Assembly: GCA_020248265.1 (NCBI GenBank)
Contig: JADCHX010000031.1
Span: 1-41,117, forward strand
Reading direction: 5' to 3'
From: Rhodocyclaceae bacterium
GTDB lineage: Bacteria > Pseudomonadota > Gammaproteobacteria > Burkholderiales > CAIKXV01
Length of the DNA: 41,117 nt
Below the pieces are notes generated by a model. It was not told where the DNA came from. It did no database searches and saw nothing but the letters and a program-made list of their open reading frames with translations. The position numbers and the translations under genes are program-made. Positions 1 through 8,625 of the stretch are shown here, one piece after another (position 1 is the first letter of the stretch; every line of letters begins with the position of its first letter).

Positions 1-124
1 GCGAGTGCGGCAGCGCGGGGCAGGCCAGCTGGTCGAGCAGGTCGAGGTCGGCCATCCGCGCCTCGACCAGGCGGGCCTTCAGCGACTGCGGTGAACTGTT
101 GAATCCGTGCAGGTAGACGATCAT
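1..124 (-). CDS. YqiA-like alpha/beta-fold esterase, N-terminal part
   Basis: This gene runs leftwards from an ATG at 124 and leaves the window after 41 residues. The start reads MIVYLHGFNSSPQSLKAR, which matches the opening beta strand and oxyanion-hole HGF loop of the YqiA/YcfP (UPF0227) family of small serine esterases. In that family the HGFNSSP segment precedes a helix and the nucleophile elbow lies further on, outside the window, so catalytic residues cannot be checked. The family is cytoplasmic and acts on short esters; the natural substrate is unknown. It is divergent from the kelch gene, with 187 bp between the two starts, in which I see no clear promoter. Confidence 0.72.
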   Translation of the reverse strand, partial: MIVYLHGFNSSPQSLKARLVEARMADLDLLDQLACPALPHS

Positions 125-311
125 CTTCGATACCCTGGAAATGCGGGACTGATTGCGGGGTGGCCACAAGCATAGCTGGTCAGCCGGCCGCGACGCGTTT
201 ACGATGGTGCCGGAGCGGGCAGCGACGCAGTCGCCACTCCCGGCCGAGCCTGGAAGGTCCGCCGGGTCGGTGCCGGGCAGACCCGCAGTGTCCTACCCTG
301 GAGGAATGCAC

Positions 312-1412
312 ATGCAAGCCATCACCCGATTCCGCGTGGCCAACGTCGCCGCAAAGCGGTCGCTGGCCGCGACCCTGGCCCTGGCCCTGACGCTGACCCT
401 TGGGCTGGGCCTTGCGGCGCCCGGCACGGCCCACGCGCAGAAGTGGTCGAGTGCCGCGCCGATCCCCGTCGGTGCCGAGGAGGTCTACGGCATCGCCGCC
501 GGCGGGAAGCTGTACGTGTTCGGTGGCCTCGCTCCCGGCTGGAAGCCGATGGGGATGGTGTTCGAATACGACCCGGCCGGCGACCGCTGGACGCGCAAGC
601 GCGACATGCCGGCGTTCCTGCACCATGTGGCACTGGCCACCGTCAACGGGAAGATCTACATGTTCGGCGGCTTCGAGTTGCCGGCCAAGGGCGACGCCGC
701 ATGGGCACCGGTGCGTACCTCCTGGGAATACGACCCGGTGGCCGATTCATGGCGCGCCCTGGCCCCCGCCCCGATGGCGCGCGGTGCCCACAACGCGGTC
801 GTGATCGAGAACCGGATCCACCTGATCGGCGGCGCGGGGCTGCATCCCGGATCGAAAGAGACCGCCCTTCATCCGGCCCGCCCCCACCGAGCCCTCGGCA
901 CCCACGAGGTATTCGATCCGGCAACCAACGCGTGGTCGACCCGCGCCGACATGCCGACCGCGCGCAACCACGCCGCTGCCGGGGTCGTCGATGGGCGCAT
1001 CTACGTGATCGGCGGCCGGCTCGGCTCGGTGTTCATCACCACCGCAACCAATACCGATATCGTCGAGGAGTACAACCCGGCGACCGACAGCTGGGGGCGA
1101 CTGATGGCGCCCATGCCCAACCCGCGCAGTGCGGTGGCCTGGGGCGTGCACGGCGGCCGCCTCTACGTGATCGGCGGCGAGATGCGGCACCGTGATTTCT
1201 GGGCGACCTTCGCCGCGGTCGATGCATTCGATCCGAAGTCCAACAGCTGGACGCGCATGCCGCCGTTGCCGATGCCGCGCCACGGACTGGCGGCCGACTT
1301 CATCGGCAACCGGCTGCACGTGGTCAGCGGGCAGGTGCAGTCGGGCACGAACACGCCCGGGCTGGTCGCCAACACTGACCGGCATGACGTGTTGACGATC
1401 GGCGGCAACTGA
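312..1412 (+). CDS. Exported kelch-repeat beta-propeller protein
   Basis: This is a 366-residue secreted protein. The ATG at 312 is preferred over the one at 306 because a GGAGG at 300-304 lies 7 nt upstream. A signal peptide is clear: basic n-region with KRS, a long Ala/Leu core, and a cleavage site after AHA. The mature part has about five to six kelch blades, each with a VF-EYDP-W motif followed by a glycine-glycine turn (YVFGG, YMFGG, HLIGG, YVIGG twice, HVVSG). Kelch propellers are binding scaffolds; some bacterial ones act as mutarotases, but no active site is evident here. Its stop codon overlaps the next start by one base, so it is probably translated with the YtkA-like protein and the peroxidase. 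That suggests an exported function in the same periplasmic pathway. Confidence 0.82.
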   Translation: MQAITRFRVANVAAKRSLAATLALALTLTLGLGLAAPGTAHAQKWSSAAPIPVGAEEVYGIAAGGKLYVFGGLAPGWKPMGMVFEYDPAGDRWTRKRDMPAFLHHVALATVNGKIYMFGGFELPAKGDAAWAPVRTSWEYDPVADSWRALAPAPMARGAHNAVVIENRIHLIGGAGLHPGSKETALHPARPHRALGTHEVFDPATNAWSTRADMPTARNHAAAGVVDGRIYVIGGRLGSVFITTATNTDIVEEYNPATDSWGRLMAPMPNPRSAVAWGVHGGRLYVIGGEMRHRDFWATFAAVDAFDPKSNSWTRMPPLPMPRHGLAADFIGNRLHVVSGQVQSGTNTPGLVANTDRHDVLTIGGN

Positions 1413-1888
1413 TGCGGCCAGGCTGCACCCGCCTGCGGCAGACCCGCGCGCAAGCGGTGGTCGCAGCAGCCGCCACTGCATTTGCGCTGGCATCCGGTGC
1501 CGCAGCGCAACCTGCAGCCGCACCCGCAGCGAAGGCGGCGGGGGACTGCAGCACCGGCCTGCCGGGCGGCGCGCGCACCGCTTCTGCGAATTACACGATT
1601 GCATGGCGTGCCGATCCGCAGAAGATTCCGGTCGGCCGCCACTTCTCGGTAGACATCCTGGTCTGCGCGAAGGCGGGTGCGGCCGTGGCAACGGCGGTTG
1701 CCATCGATGCGCGCATGCCGTCCCATGGGCACGGCATGAACTACAAGCCGACCCTGAAACCCGTCGGCGAGAACCGCTATCGCGCCGAAGGTTTGATGTT
1801 CCACATGCCCGGGCAGTGGGAGATGGTCTTCGACCTGCGCGCGGGCGACACGGTCGAGCGGGCCACCCAGGTGATGATGGTCCGCTGA
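1412..1888 (+). CDS. YtkA/FixH-like exported protein
   Basis: This 158-residue protein has an N-terminal signal or anchor segment (AQAVVAAAATAFALASGAAA). A compact beta-sandwich domain follows, with the hallmark series SHGHGMNY, then G-NRYRAEGL, then MFHMPGQWEM and FDL. These match the YtkA-like family, which is found near copper and cytochrome genes. The His- and Met-rich face (H, H, M, then MFHM) would suit metal binding, but this is inference. Two conserved-looking cysteines (in GDCSTG and LVCAKAG) may form a disulfide. The ATG overlaps the kelch stop by one base (TGATG) and its own stop overlaps the peroxidase ATG the same way, so the three genes look translationally coupled. Confidence 0.75.
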   Translation: MRPGCTRLRQTRAQAVVAAAATAFALASGAAAQPAAAPAAKAAGDCSTGLPGGARTASANYTIAWRADPQKIPVGRHFSVDILVCAKAGAAVATAVAIDARMPSHGHGMNYKPTLKPVGENRYRAEGLMFHMPGQWEMVFDLRAGDTVERATQVMMVR

Positions 1889-3144
1889 TGCCATCCCGAA
1901 GCGCGACCGCGGAGTGTCTGCTCGGGCTGGCGCTCGCGGTAGTGCTGTGCGGCACGTCCGCCCTTGCGGCCCAAGGGCCGAGAACGGCATCGGCGATGGT
2001 ATCCGGAGCAGCGCCAGCCCCCGATGCCAGCCTGCGCGAGGCGATCCTCGGCCATGGCCCCTGGCCACCGCCTGCCTCGCCCGACCCCAGCAATCGCGTC
2101 GCAGGCTCGGCCGCGGCAGCCCGGTTCGGCCACAAGCTGTTCTTCGATCCGCGCCTCTCGACGGACGGCAGCGTCGCCTGCTCGACCTGCCATGTGCCCG
2201 AGTTCGGTTACACCGACCGGCGGCCGGTCGCGGTCGGGCTAGCGCCCACCGACCGCAACACGAAATCGGTCGTCGACGCCCGCTACAACCGCTGGTTCGG
2301 CTGGTCGGGCGCAACCGACAGCCTGTGGGCGGCGAGCCTGCGGCCACTGCTCGATCCGCGCGAGATGGGCAGCGCCGAACGGCATGTCGTGGACCGGGTG
2401 CGGCGCGAGCCCGACCTCGCATCCGGCTATCGGCGCGTGTTCGGCCAGCGCCCGGACAACGTCGACGATGGCCAGTTGTTCGCGGACATCGGCAAGGCGA
2501 TGGCGGCCTTCCAGGCCACGCTGGTCAGCGGTCGCAGCGCGTTCGACGACTATCGCGATGCACTCGCGCGAGGCGACCGGCGCGGCCAGGTACGCTACCC
2601 GGCCGACGCGCTGCGAGGCCTGCAACTGTTCGTCGGTCGCGCCCAGTGCAACCTCTGCCATTTCGGGCCGCAGTTCACCAACGGTGAGTTCGACAAGGTC
2701 GGCATCAGCGTCCGCCGCCCGGACGGGCGCATCGACTGGGGACGACATGACGGCATCAAGGCACTGCAGTCGAGCCGTTTCTCCCTGCTTGGGCGATTCA
2801 ACGACGACCCCGCGCGCAGGACCGCCCAGAGCACGCGGCATGTCGCGCTGACCAGCGAGGCCTACGGCCAGTTCCGCGTGCCGGCCCTGCGCAATGTCGC
2901 GCGCACCGCGCCGTACATGCACGACGGCTCACTGGCCACGCTGACCGATGTCGTCCGCCACTACTCCACGATCGACGCGGTGAAGCTGCATCTCGCGATG
3001 CCACACTCACATGGTGAGCCGGGCGACGATCTGCCCGCGCGGCCGACCGACAGCGTGCTGCGCACGCTCGACCTGAACGAGCGCGAGATCGCTGACCTGG
3101 TCGCGTTCCTCGAATCGCTCAGCGAACGCCGCCCGCGCCGTTGA
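1888..3144 (+). CDS. Di-haem cytochrome c peroxidase (CcpA/MauG family)
   Basis: This 418-residue periplasmic protein follows the YtkA-like gene with a one-base TGATG overlap. It has an N-terminal hydrophobic export segment ending near AAQG. Two c-type haem sites are visible, CSTCH at residues 98-102 and CNLCH at 254-258, with the spacing usual for bacterial di-haem peroxidases and MauG-like enzymes. The block GHKLFFDPRLSTDG before the first haem and the block FRVPALRNVARTAPYMHDGS near residue 345 are strong family signatures. The family either reduces H2O2 with electrons from small cytochromes or, in MauG, oxidises a partner protein. The coupled exported kelch and YtkA-like genes make a dedicated partner plausible, but the substrate cannot be told from sequence. 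Confidence 0.88.
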   Translation: MPSRSATAECLLGLALAVVLCGTSALAAQGPRTASAMVSGAAPAPDASLREAILGHGPWPPPASPDPSNRVAGSAAAARFGHKLFFDPRLSTDGSVACSTCHVPEFGYTDRRPVAVGLAPTDRNTKSVVDARYNRWFGWSGATDSLWAASLRPLLDPREMGSAERHVVDRVRREPDLASGYRRVFGQRPDNVDDGQLFADIGKAMAAFQATLVSGRSAFDDYRDALARGDRRGQVRYPADALRGLQLFVGRAQCNLCHFGPQFTNGEFDKVGISVRRPDGRIDWGRHDGIKALQSSRFSLLGRFNDDPARRTAQSTRHVALTSEAYGQFRVPALRNVARTAPYMHDGSLATLTDVVRHYSTIDAVKLHLAMPHSHGEPGDDLPARPTDSVLRTLDLNEREIADLVAFLESLSERRPRR

Positions 3145-3165
3145 GGGCGAGGGCAGCGCCGACAT

Positions 3166-4362
3166 TCACCGAATCTGGTGCTCGAGCGTCTTCGCGAGTT
3201 CGAGCAGCAGGGTGTCGTTGCCGCGCGCGGCGATCAACGATATGCCGAGCGGACAGCCGTCGAGCGTAGCCATCGGCAGCGAGACCTGGGGCAGACGGGC
3301 GAGGCCCGCGATGGACAGGATCGCCAGTGCGCGTGCGCGGAAGTCGTCGATCTCGGCGGCCGGGGCGCCGATCTTCGGGGCGATGCCGGGGGAAGCTGGC
3401 AGCACCAGTACCGCGTTGCCGGCAAGCATGCGATCCATCCGCCGCGAGACCTCTTCGCGCTTCGAGGCGGCCCCCAGCAGCATCGCACGATCGACGGTGG
3501 ATGCCCACTGGAAGCGTTCCTTGATGCCGGGCCCGAGCGCCGGCTTGTGCTCGGTGATCCAAGCGCCAAGCGACTGCCAGGCCTCGTGCGCCTGGATCAC
3601 GCGGAACACGTTCATGCCCCAGTCGTCCAGGCCTTCCGCAGCGACGGTCACCGGCTCGGCCTTGCCCAGCACCGACTCGACCTTCGCTACGGCGCCTTGC
3701 AGCGCATCGCCGACCGTACGGCCTGCGCGCTCGAATGCGTCGGCCGCCAGCAGCAGCCGGCCTGGCACGGCCGCCGGTGCGTCGTCGCCGAGCAGCACGC
3801 GTCCGACCTTCTCGAACAGTGCTGCATCGCGCGCGAACCAGCCCGCCGTGTCGAACGACGGACCGAGCGGGCAGGCCCCCTCGAGCGACACGCGGCCGTG
3901 CGACGGACGCATTCCGTACAGGCCGCAGAAGCTGGCCGGCAGGCGTACCGAGCCGCCGGTGTCGCTGCCCAGCGCGAAGTCGACCAGGCCTGCCGCCGTC
4001 GCGGCGGCAGAACCGCTGGAAGAACCGCCGGTATCGCGTCCCGGTGCATTCGGATTCAGCACCGAGCCGTAGTGGACGTTCTCGCCGTTCAGGCTGTAGG
4101 TCAGTTCGGCAGTCTGGGTCTTGCCGACGAGCGTCGCGCCAGCGGCGACCAGTTGCCGCACAGCCACGGCCGTGTGCTTCGCCGGCGCGTGCGTGGCAAG
4201 CCAGGTCGGGCTGCCGAACGTGCACCCGTGCCCTTCGACATCGTAGATGTCCTTCGCGCCGAAGGTCAGCCCGCAGAGCGGGCCGGTAGCCGCGCCTGCC
4301 AGTTCGGCATGGGTCTCGCGGACGAAGGCGTTGAAGGTATCGCGGTCGAGGATCGAAGACAT
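3166..4362 (-). CDS. Amidase-signature hydrolase
   Basis: This is a 398-residue enzyme of the amidase signature family, which uses a Ser-cisSer-Lys triad to hydrolyse amides. The probable residues are visible: Lys37 in FGAKD, the Ser run in GGSSSGS at 112-118, and Ser138 in GSDTGGSVR, with a 24-residue spacing between the two serines as in the family. The length is on the short side for the family and resembles plant AMI1-like amidases. I chose the ATG at 4362 (MSSILDRDTF) because homology begins there; the open frame upstream runs through the neighbour and looks non-coding. It starts 14 bp after the stop of the cytosine-deaminase-like gene, so the two form an operon. An amide released by ring hydrolysis may be its substrate (inference). 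Confidence 0.87.
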   Translation of the reverse strand: MSSILDRDTFNAFVRETHAELAGAATGPLCGLTFGAKDIYDVEGHGCTFGSPTWLATHAPAKHTAVAVRQLVAAGATLVGKTQTAELTYSLNGENVHYGSVLNPNAPGRDTGGSSSGSAAATAAGLVDFALGSDTGGSVRLPASFCGLYGMRPSHGRVSLEGACPLGPSFDTAGWFARDAALFEKVGRVLLGDDAPAAVPGRLLLAADAFERAGRTVGDALQGAVAKVESVLGKAEPVTVAAEGLDDWGMNVFRVIQAHEAWQSLGAWITEHKPALGPGIKERFQWASTVDRAMLLGAASKREEVSRRMDRMLAGNAVLVLPASPGIAPKIGAPAAEIDDFRARALAILSIAGLARLPQVSLPMATLDGCPLGISLIAARGNDTLLLELAKTLEHQIR

Positions 4363-4376
4363 GGCGGTCACGGCAG

Positions 4377-5615
4377 TCAGGGACGGTGGAGGGTAACCGG
4401 CTGGCGGGAAAAGGTCATCCGGCCACGCTTGAAACCCATCAGTACCGGCGGCAGTTCGGCGACTGCATGCTCGGGCGCCGTGGTGTCGATCACCACCAGG
4501 TCGGCGGCGCGTCCGACATCCACGCCGTAGTCGTCCCGGCGCAGCAGTTTCGCCGAGCGACGGGTCACCATCTCGAAGCACTCGCGGATCTCGTCGCGCC
4601 GGCCGACGTGGCAGATGTTCGCGTACAGGTTCGACATGCGCAGCAGCGAGCAGTCGCCGAACGGAGTGAACGGATTCAGGATGTTGTTGCTGGACAGGTT
4701 GCCGTTCACCCCGTACGCGAGGAGTTCATGCACCGGCAGCACGCTGCGCAGCTTTGCGTGGGTACGGTCGCGGCCCATCAGGTACAGGTCGGTCGCCGGC
4801 AGCACGGTCACCGCGACGCCGGCCTCGGCCAGCGTCTTCGCGATGCGGGCAAACCGTTCCGGGTCGACCAGCGCCAGCTTGGTGACATGGCCGATCGCCA
4901 CGCGTCCGCCGTAGCCGTATTTCTCGGTCACTTCGCACACGTACTCGATGTCCATGTGATCGGTGGCCATGCCGAAGTCGAGATGCATGTCGATGTCGGC
5001 GTCGAACTCGCGCGCGATCTCGAAGATGCGGTCGATCTGCGCATGGGAGTCGCTGTCGCAGTACGGCGCGGCACCGATCACGCGCGCGCCCTGCTTCATT
5101 GCCGCCACCAGCAACTCGTCCGTGCCCGGGTTGTTGAGCAGTCCTTCCTGCGGAAAAACGCAGACCTCGATGTCGATCGCCCAGCGGTATTCGTCGACCA
5201 GCGACATCACGCCATCGAAACCCCGCAGCCCGACCACTGGATCCACCTCGACATGGGTACGCATCACGCCGGTGCCCTGCGCGATCGCATTCTCCAGCGT
5301 ACGCCGCGCGCGGCCGGCGACATCCTCGGCAGTGAACGAACGCTTCTGCAGCGCCACCTGCGAGATCGCCTCGTCCAGCGTGCCTTTCTCCGAGGTGCAA
5401 CGGTCCAGGATGCAACTCTTGTCGAGGTGGATATGCGTCTCGACGAAAGCGGGCGCGACCAGCCGCCCGTCGAGATCGATCACCTTGGCGGCGTAGCCCG
5501 CAGGCATTACCCCGGCCGGCTCGATCGCCGCGATGCGCCCGGCCTCGATGCCGACATCGAACGTCGCCGTGTAGTCACGGCCGAGAATGCGCGCATTGCG
5601 CAGCAGGGTATCCAT
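4377..5615 (-). CDS. Cytosine-deaminase-like metal-dependent amidohydrolase
   Basis: This 412-residue cytoplasmic enzyme belongs to the amidohydrolase superfamily, in the cytosine deaminase / AtzC branch that hydrolyses C-N bonds of pyrimidines, triazines and similar rings. The metal motif HIHLDKS is at residues 61-67, and further candidate ligands lie in RTHVEVD, DMHLDFG and GHVTKLA, in family order. The C-terminus has the usual VGRAADLVVID strand. The ATG at 5615 is preferred over a GTG at 5624 because a GAGGAG lies 8 nt upstream of the ATG. It is the first gene of a two-gene minus-strand operon with the amidase. The substrate is not determined by the sequence; AtzC-like aminohydrolase activity is as possible as cytosine deamination. 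Confidence 0.85.
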   Translation of the reverse strand: MDTLLRNARILGRDYTATFDVGIEAGRIAAIEPAGVMPAGYAAKVIDLDGRLVAPAFVETHIHLDKSCILDRCTSEKGTLDEAISQVALQKRSFTAEDVAGRARRTLENAIAQGTGVMRTHVEVDPVVGLRGFDGVMSLVDEYRWAIDIEVCVFPQEGLLNNPGTDELLVAAMKQGARVIGAAPYCDSDSHAQIDRIFEIAREFDADIDMHLDFGMATDHMDIEYVCEVTEKYGYGGRVAIGHVTKLALVDPERFARIAKTLAEAGVAVTVLPATDLYLMGRDRTHAKLRSVLPVHELLAYGVNGNLSSNNILNPFTPFGDCSLLRMSNLYANICHVGRRDEIRECFEMVTRRSAKLLRRDDYGVDVGRAADLVVIDTTAPEHAVAELPPVLMGFKRGRMTFSRQPVTLHRP

Positions 5616-5640
5616 CGCGTCCACTCCTCAAGGCTGAAAT

Positions 5641-5693
5641 CCGGGTCTGACCCCGGGGTCTGACCCTGGGGTCTGACCCCGGGGTCAGACCCC
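5641..5693. repeat. Tandem GGGGTC-T-GACCCC palindromes
   Basis: Four head-to-tail copies of a 13-bp palindromic unit, GGGGTCTGACCCC or its complement, sit in the space between the divergent amidohydrolase and gamma-glutamyltransferase genes. The last two copies (5668-5693) together form a perfect 26-bp palindrome. A further copy with shorter arms (CGGGTC-T-GACCCG) lies at 5762-5774. The same unit occurs at 7474 and 23602. The elements look like a dispersed intergenic repeat of the REP type. A terminator role alone does not fit, because this copy lies between two starts. Confidence 0.85.
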
Positions 5694-5828
5694 ATTTTCC
5701 TGCCATTTTCCCGGATATCGGGCGAGGGCCACGTCCAACAGGACCTTTCAGCCCGGCCGATCGGGTCTGACCCGATTCATCCGGCGCTTCCGGTAAGCTG
5801 CGGTGTACATCGTTCGAGGACCTTCATC

Positions 5829-7430
5829 GTGGCAATCCAGACTTCCCGTGCAACGCGCGGCATGGCGACCGCACCGCATTCACTGGCCAGCGAATCCGCC
5901 GTCGCCGTGTTGCGCGAGGGCGGCAATGCACTCGAGGCGATGATCGCCGCAGCGGCGACCATCTCGGTCGTCTATCCGCACATGAACGGTATCGGCGGTG
6001 ACGCGTTCTGGCTGGTGCACGAGCCCGGCAAGCCAGTCACCACGATCGATGCCTGCGGCCCGGCGGCGATGGCCGCGAGCCGCGACTGGTACGCCGGGCA
6101 CGGCGTGGCTTCGATCCCGTTCCGCGGACCGATCGCGGCGAACACGGTTGCCGGCACGATCGCTGGCTGGGGGCTTGCGCAGCAGTTGTCGGCGCAGCGC
6201 TTGGGTGGACGACTGCCGCTGTCACGCCTGCTCGCCGACGCGATCCATTACGCCGCGCACGGCCACGCCGTCACCCACAGCTACACGAACACCACGCGCG
6301 CCAAGCTCGCCGAGATCCGCGACCAGCCCGGCTTCGCGGCCCGCTTCATGCCGGGCGGTGAAGTGCCGCTTCCGGGATCGTTGATGAAGCAGGGGAAGAT
6401 CGCGACCACGCTGTCGCGTATCGCCAGCGCCGGCACCGACGACTTCTACCGTGGCGAGCTCGCGGCCAGCATCGCCGCCGACCTGAAGGCGCTGGGCAGC
6501 CCGGTATCGGCAGCCGACCTCGCCGCGTACCAGGCCATGGAGCGGCCGCCGGTACACCTCGCGCATTCGCGCGGCACGCTGTACAACATGGCACCACCGA
6601 CGCAGGGCATGGTGGCGCTCGCGATCCTCGGCATCGCCGACCGCCTCGGCCTCGAAGCCGTGCCTGCGGACAGCGCCGCCTACCTGCACCGGATGGTCGA
6701 GGCGACCAAGCAGGCGTTCTTCATGCGCGACCGGCATGTGACCGACCCGAAGTACATGACCGTCGATCCGCAGTCGCTGCTCACGGCGGCCGAGATGGAC
6801 CGCCGCGCCGCGCGCATCGACCTCGGGCGGGCGCTGGCCTGGCCTGCGCCCCAGCCTCCGGCGGATACGGTCTGGATGGGTGTCGTCGACAGCGCCGGCC
6901 GCGCCGTGAGCTTCATCCAGAGCACCTACCACGAGTTCGGCAGCGGCGTCGTGCTCGATGGCACCGGCATCAACTGGCAGAACCGAGGCGCATCCTTCTC
7001 GCTGGATCCGGCCGCGCTGAACACGCTGGAGCCAGGCCGCAAGCCCTTCCACACGCTCAACCCGGCGATGGCCCATCTGTCCGACGGCCGCGTGATGGTC
7101 TACGGCACGATGGGCGGCGAAGGCCAGCCGCAGACGCAGGCCGCGGTGTTCACGCGGCATGTGGTGTACGGACAGGACCTGCAGGCGGCGATCAGCGCAC
7201 CGCGCTGGCTGCTCGGGCGCACCTGGGGCCAGGCGACGCAATCCCTGAAGGTCGAGTCGCGCTTCGAGCCGGTCGTGGTCGATGCGCTGCGGGCGCTGGG
7301 CCACGAGGTCGAGGTTTATGGCGCATTCGACGAAACCATGGGACACGCCGGGGCGATCGTCGCCCATCCGGGCGGTGTCGTCGAAGGCGCAAGCGACCCG
7401 CGCAGCGACGGCGCTGCGATCGGCTGGTAG
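5829..7430 (+). CDS. Gamma-glutamyltransferase-family Ntn hydrolase
   Basis: This 533-residue protein matches the gamma-glutamyltranspeptidase family, whose precursor cleaves itself before a Thr that becomes the nucleophile of the small subunit. The N-terminal family block MATAPHSLASESAVAVLREG and the motif MNGIGGDAF are clear. The predicted nucleophile is Thr347 in ADTVWMGVVD, aligned with the TTHYSVVD site of the E. coli enzyme, and the oxyanion loop corresponds to MGGEGQPQTQ. No signal peptide is visible, so unlike E. coli Ggt this protein is probably cytoplasmic, like YwrD-type members. It may process gamma-glutamyl or other amide compounds. The GTG start at 5829 is supported by GAGGA at 5816-5820, 8 nt upstream. 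Confidence 0.87.
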   Translation: MAIQTSRATRGMATAPHSLASESAVAVLREGGNALEAMIAAAATISVVYPHMNGIGGDAFWLVHEPGKPVTTIDACGPAAMAASRDWYAGHGVASIPFRGPIAANTVAGTIAGWGLAQQLSAQRLGGRLPLSRLLADAIHYAAHGHAVTHSYTNTTRAKLAEIRDQPGFAARFMPGGEVPLPGSLMKQGKIATTLSRIASAGTDDFYRGELAASIAADLKALGSPVSAADLAAYQAMERPPVHLAHSRGTLYNMAPPTQGMVALAILGIADRLGLEAVPADSAAYLHRMVEATKQAFFMRDRHVTDPKYMTVDPQSLLTAAEMDRRAARIDLGRALAWPAPQPPADTVWMGVVDSAGRAVSFIQSTYHEFGSGVVLDGTGINWQNRGASFSLDPAALNTLEPGRKPFHTLNPAMAHLSDGRVMVYGTMGGEGQPQTQAAVFTRHVVYGQDLQAAISAPRWLLGRTWGQATQSLKVESRFEPVVVDALRALGHEVEVYGAFDETMGHAGAIVAHPGGVVEGASDPRSDGAAIGW

Positions 7431-7473
7431 GGCTGGAACGTCCGCAACGCCTGGAACGGCTGGGGTAACGGCT

Positions 7474-7498
7474 GGGGTCTGACCCCACAGGGGTCAGA
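7474..7498. repeat. GGGGTC palindrome hairpin between convergent genes
   Basis: This is one complete 13-bp unit plus a partial inverted copy. The arms TCTGACCCC (7478-7486) and GGGGTCAGA (7490-7498) form a 9-bp perfect stem with a 3-nt loop. It lies between the end of the gamma-glutamyltransferase gene and the end of the facing Bug gene, where it could stop transcription from both sides. No run of T follows on either strand, so intrinsic terminator activity is uncertain. Confidence 0.7.
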
Positions 7499-7563
7499 TA
7501 TCCAGTGTCAGCCCTGCGATGCAGGAACGGTGCCCGATACCGGTCGCACTCGACCGCGCAGAA

Positions 7564-8574
7564 CTACTCGACCCGCGCGCCCGAAGCCTTGACGATCTTC
7601 GCGATACGGTCGACCTCGCTGCGGATAAAGCGGTCGAACTCCTCCGGCGTGGTGTAGCGCGGATCGACGCCCTGCCCGAGCATCCGCTCGCGTACGTCCG
7701 GCAGTTCCAGCACGCGGCGCACCTCGGCGCTGATCAGTTTGACCACAGGCCTGGGTGTCTTCGACGGCGCGAGGATACCCAGCCAGAGGTCGAACTCGAA
7801 GCCAGGCAGCCCGGCCTCGGCCACGGTTGGCAGTTCCGGCAGCGCAGGCGCCCGGCGCTGCGTGCTCACCGCCAGCGGCAGCACCCGGCGGTCGCGCACG
7901 AAAGGCAGTGCGGGGGACAGCGGCGCGAAGAACATCTGGACACGGTTGGAAGCGACGTCATTGAGCGCCTCGGGCGTACCCTTGAACGGGACATGCACGA
8001 TGTCGATCCCGGCCGCGAGCTTGAACTGCTCGCCGTTCAGGTGCGTACCGGTACCGATGCCTGCGGAGGCGAAATTCAGTTGCCCAGGCCTGGACTTCGC
8101 CAGTGCGATCAGGTCGCGCAGGTTCCTGGCGGGCACCTCCGGCGACACGACCAGCACGTTGGGCGTGCTGCCGACCTGGGCGACGCCCGCGAAGTCCTTC
8201 AGCGTATCGAACGGCAGTTTCGCGTAGAGCGACGCGTTGACCGCATGCGAGATCGAGTTGAGCATCAGCGTGTGCCCGTCGGGCTGCGCCGACACCAGCA
8301 TGTTGCCGGCGACCGTCCCGCCCGCGCCGGGACGATTGTCCACCAGCACCTGCTGGCCCCAGTTCTCGCTCATGCGCTGGCCGAGCAGCCGCGCGACGAT
8401 ATCGGTCTGGCTGCCTGCCGAGACGGGGATCAGCACGCGAACCGGCCGCTGCGGAAAAACGGCGGATGACGGCTGCGCGAAGACCGGCATCCCGGCGGCC
8501 AGCCCGGCACCCAGCCCCATGAGCAGCAGCGACGCGCGTGCACGCCGATGGCGTGCGAGCAGATGCCTATACAT
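7564..8574 (-). CDS. Bug/TctC-family periplasmic solute receptor
   Basis: This 336-residue protein is an extracytoplasmic solute receptor of the tripartite tricarboxylate (Bug/TctC) family. It begins with a basic stretch and a hydrophobic core (ASLLLMGLGAGLAAGMPVFA) typical of a Sec signal peptide. The family blocks are present: RPVRVLIPVSAGSQTD, VDNRPGAGGTVAGN, QPDGHTLML and the late PTVAEAGLPGFEFD-W-G. The ATG at 8574 is preceded by an AGGAGG 8-9 nt upstream. No TctA/TctB membrane partners are nearby, which is common for Bug proteins. It lies just downstream of the 8.6-10.7 kb catabolic genes and may bind their carboxylate substrate (inference). Confidence 0.9.
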   Translation of the reverse strand: MYRHLLARHRRARASLLLMGLGAGLAAGMPVFAQPSSAVFPQRPVRVLIPVSAGSQTDIVARLLGQRMSENWGQQVLVDNRPGAGGTVAGNMLVSAQPDGHTLMLNSISHAVNASLYAKLPFDTLKDFAGVAQVGSTPNVLVVSPEVPARNLRDLIALAKSRPGQLNFASAGIGTGTHLNGEQFKLAAGIDIVHVPFKGTPEALNDVASNRVQMFFAPLSPALPFVRDRRVLPLAVSTQRRAPALPELPTVAEAGLPGFEFDLWLGILAPSKTPRPVVKLISAEVRRVLELPDVRERMLGQGVDPRYTTPEEFDRFIRSEVDRIAKIVKASGARVE

Positions 8575-8625
8575 GATCTTCCTCCTCCGTTTACCGATGA
8601 CCCGGTGGATCCGGGTTCCTCTGGT

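Noticed and set aside
3178..4530. Long plus-strand frame antisense to the amidase gene
   Set aside because: It is a shadow of the high-GC minus-strand gene; its translation is Arg/Ala/Gly-rich and has no family features.
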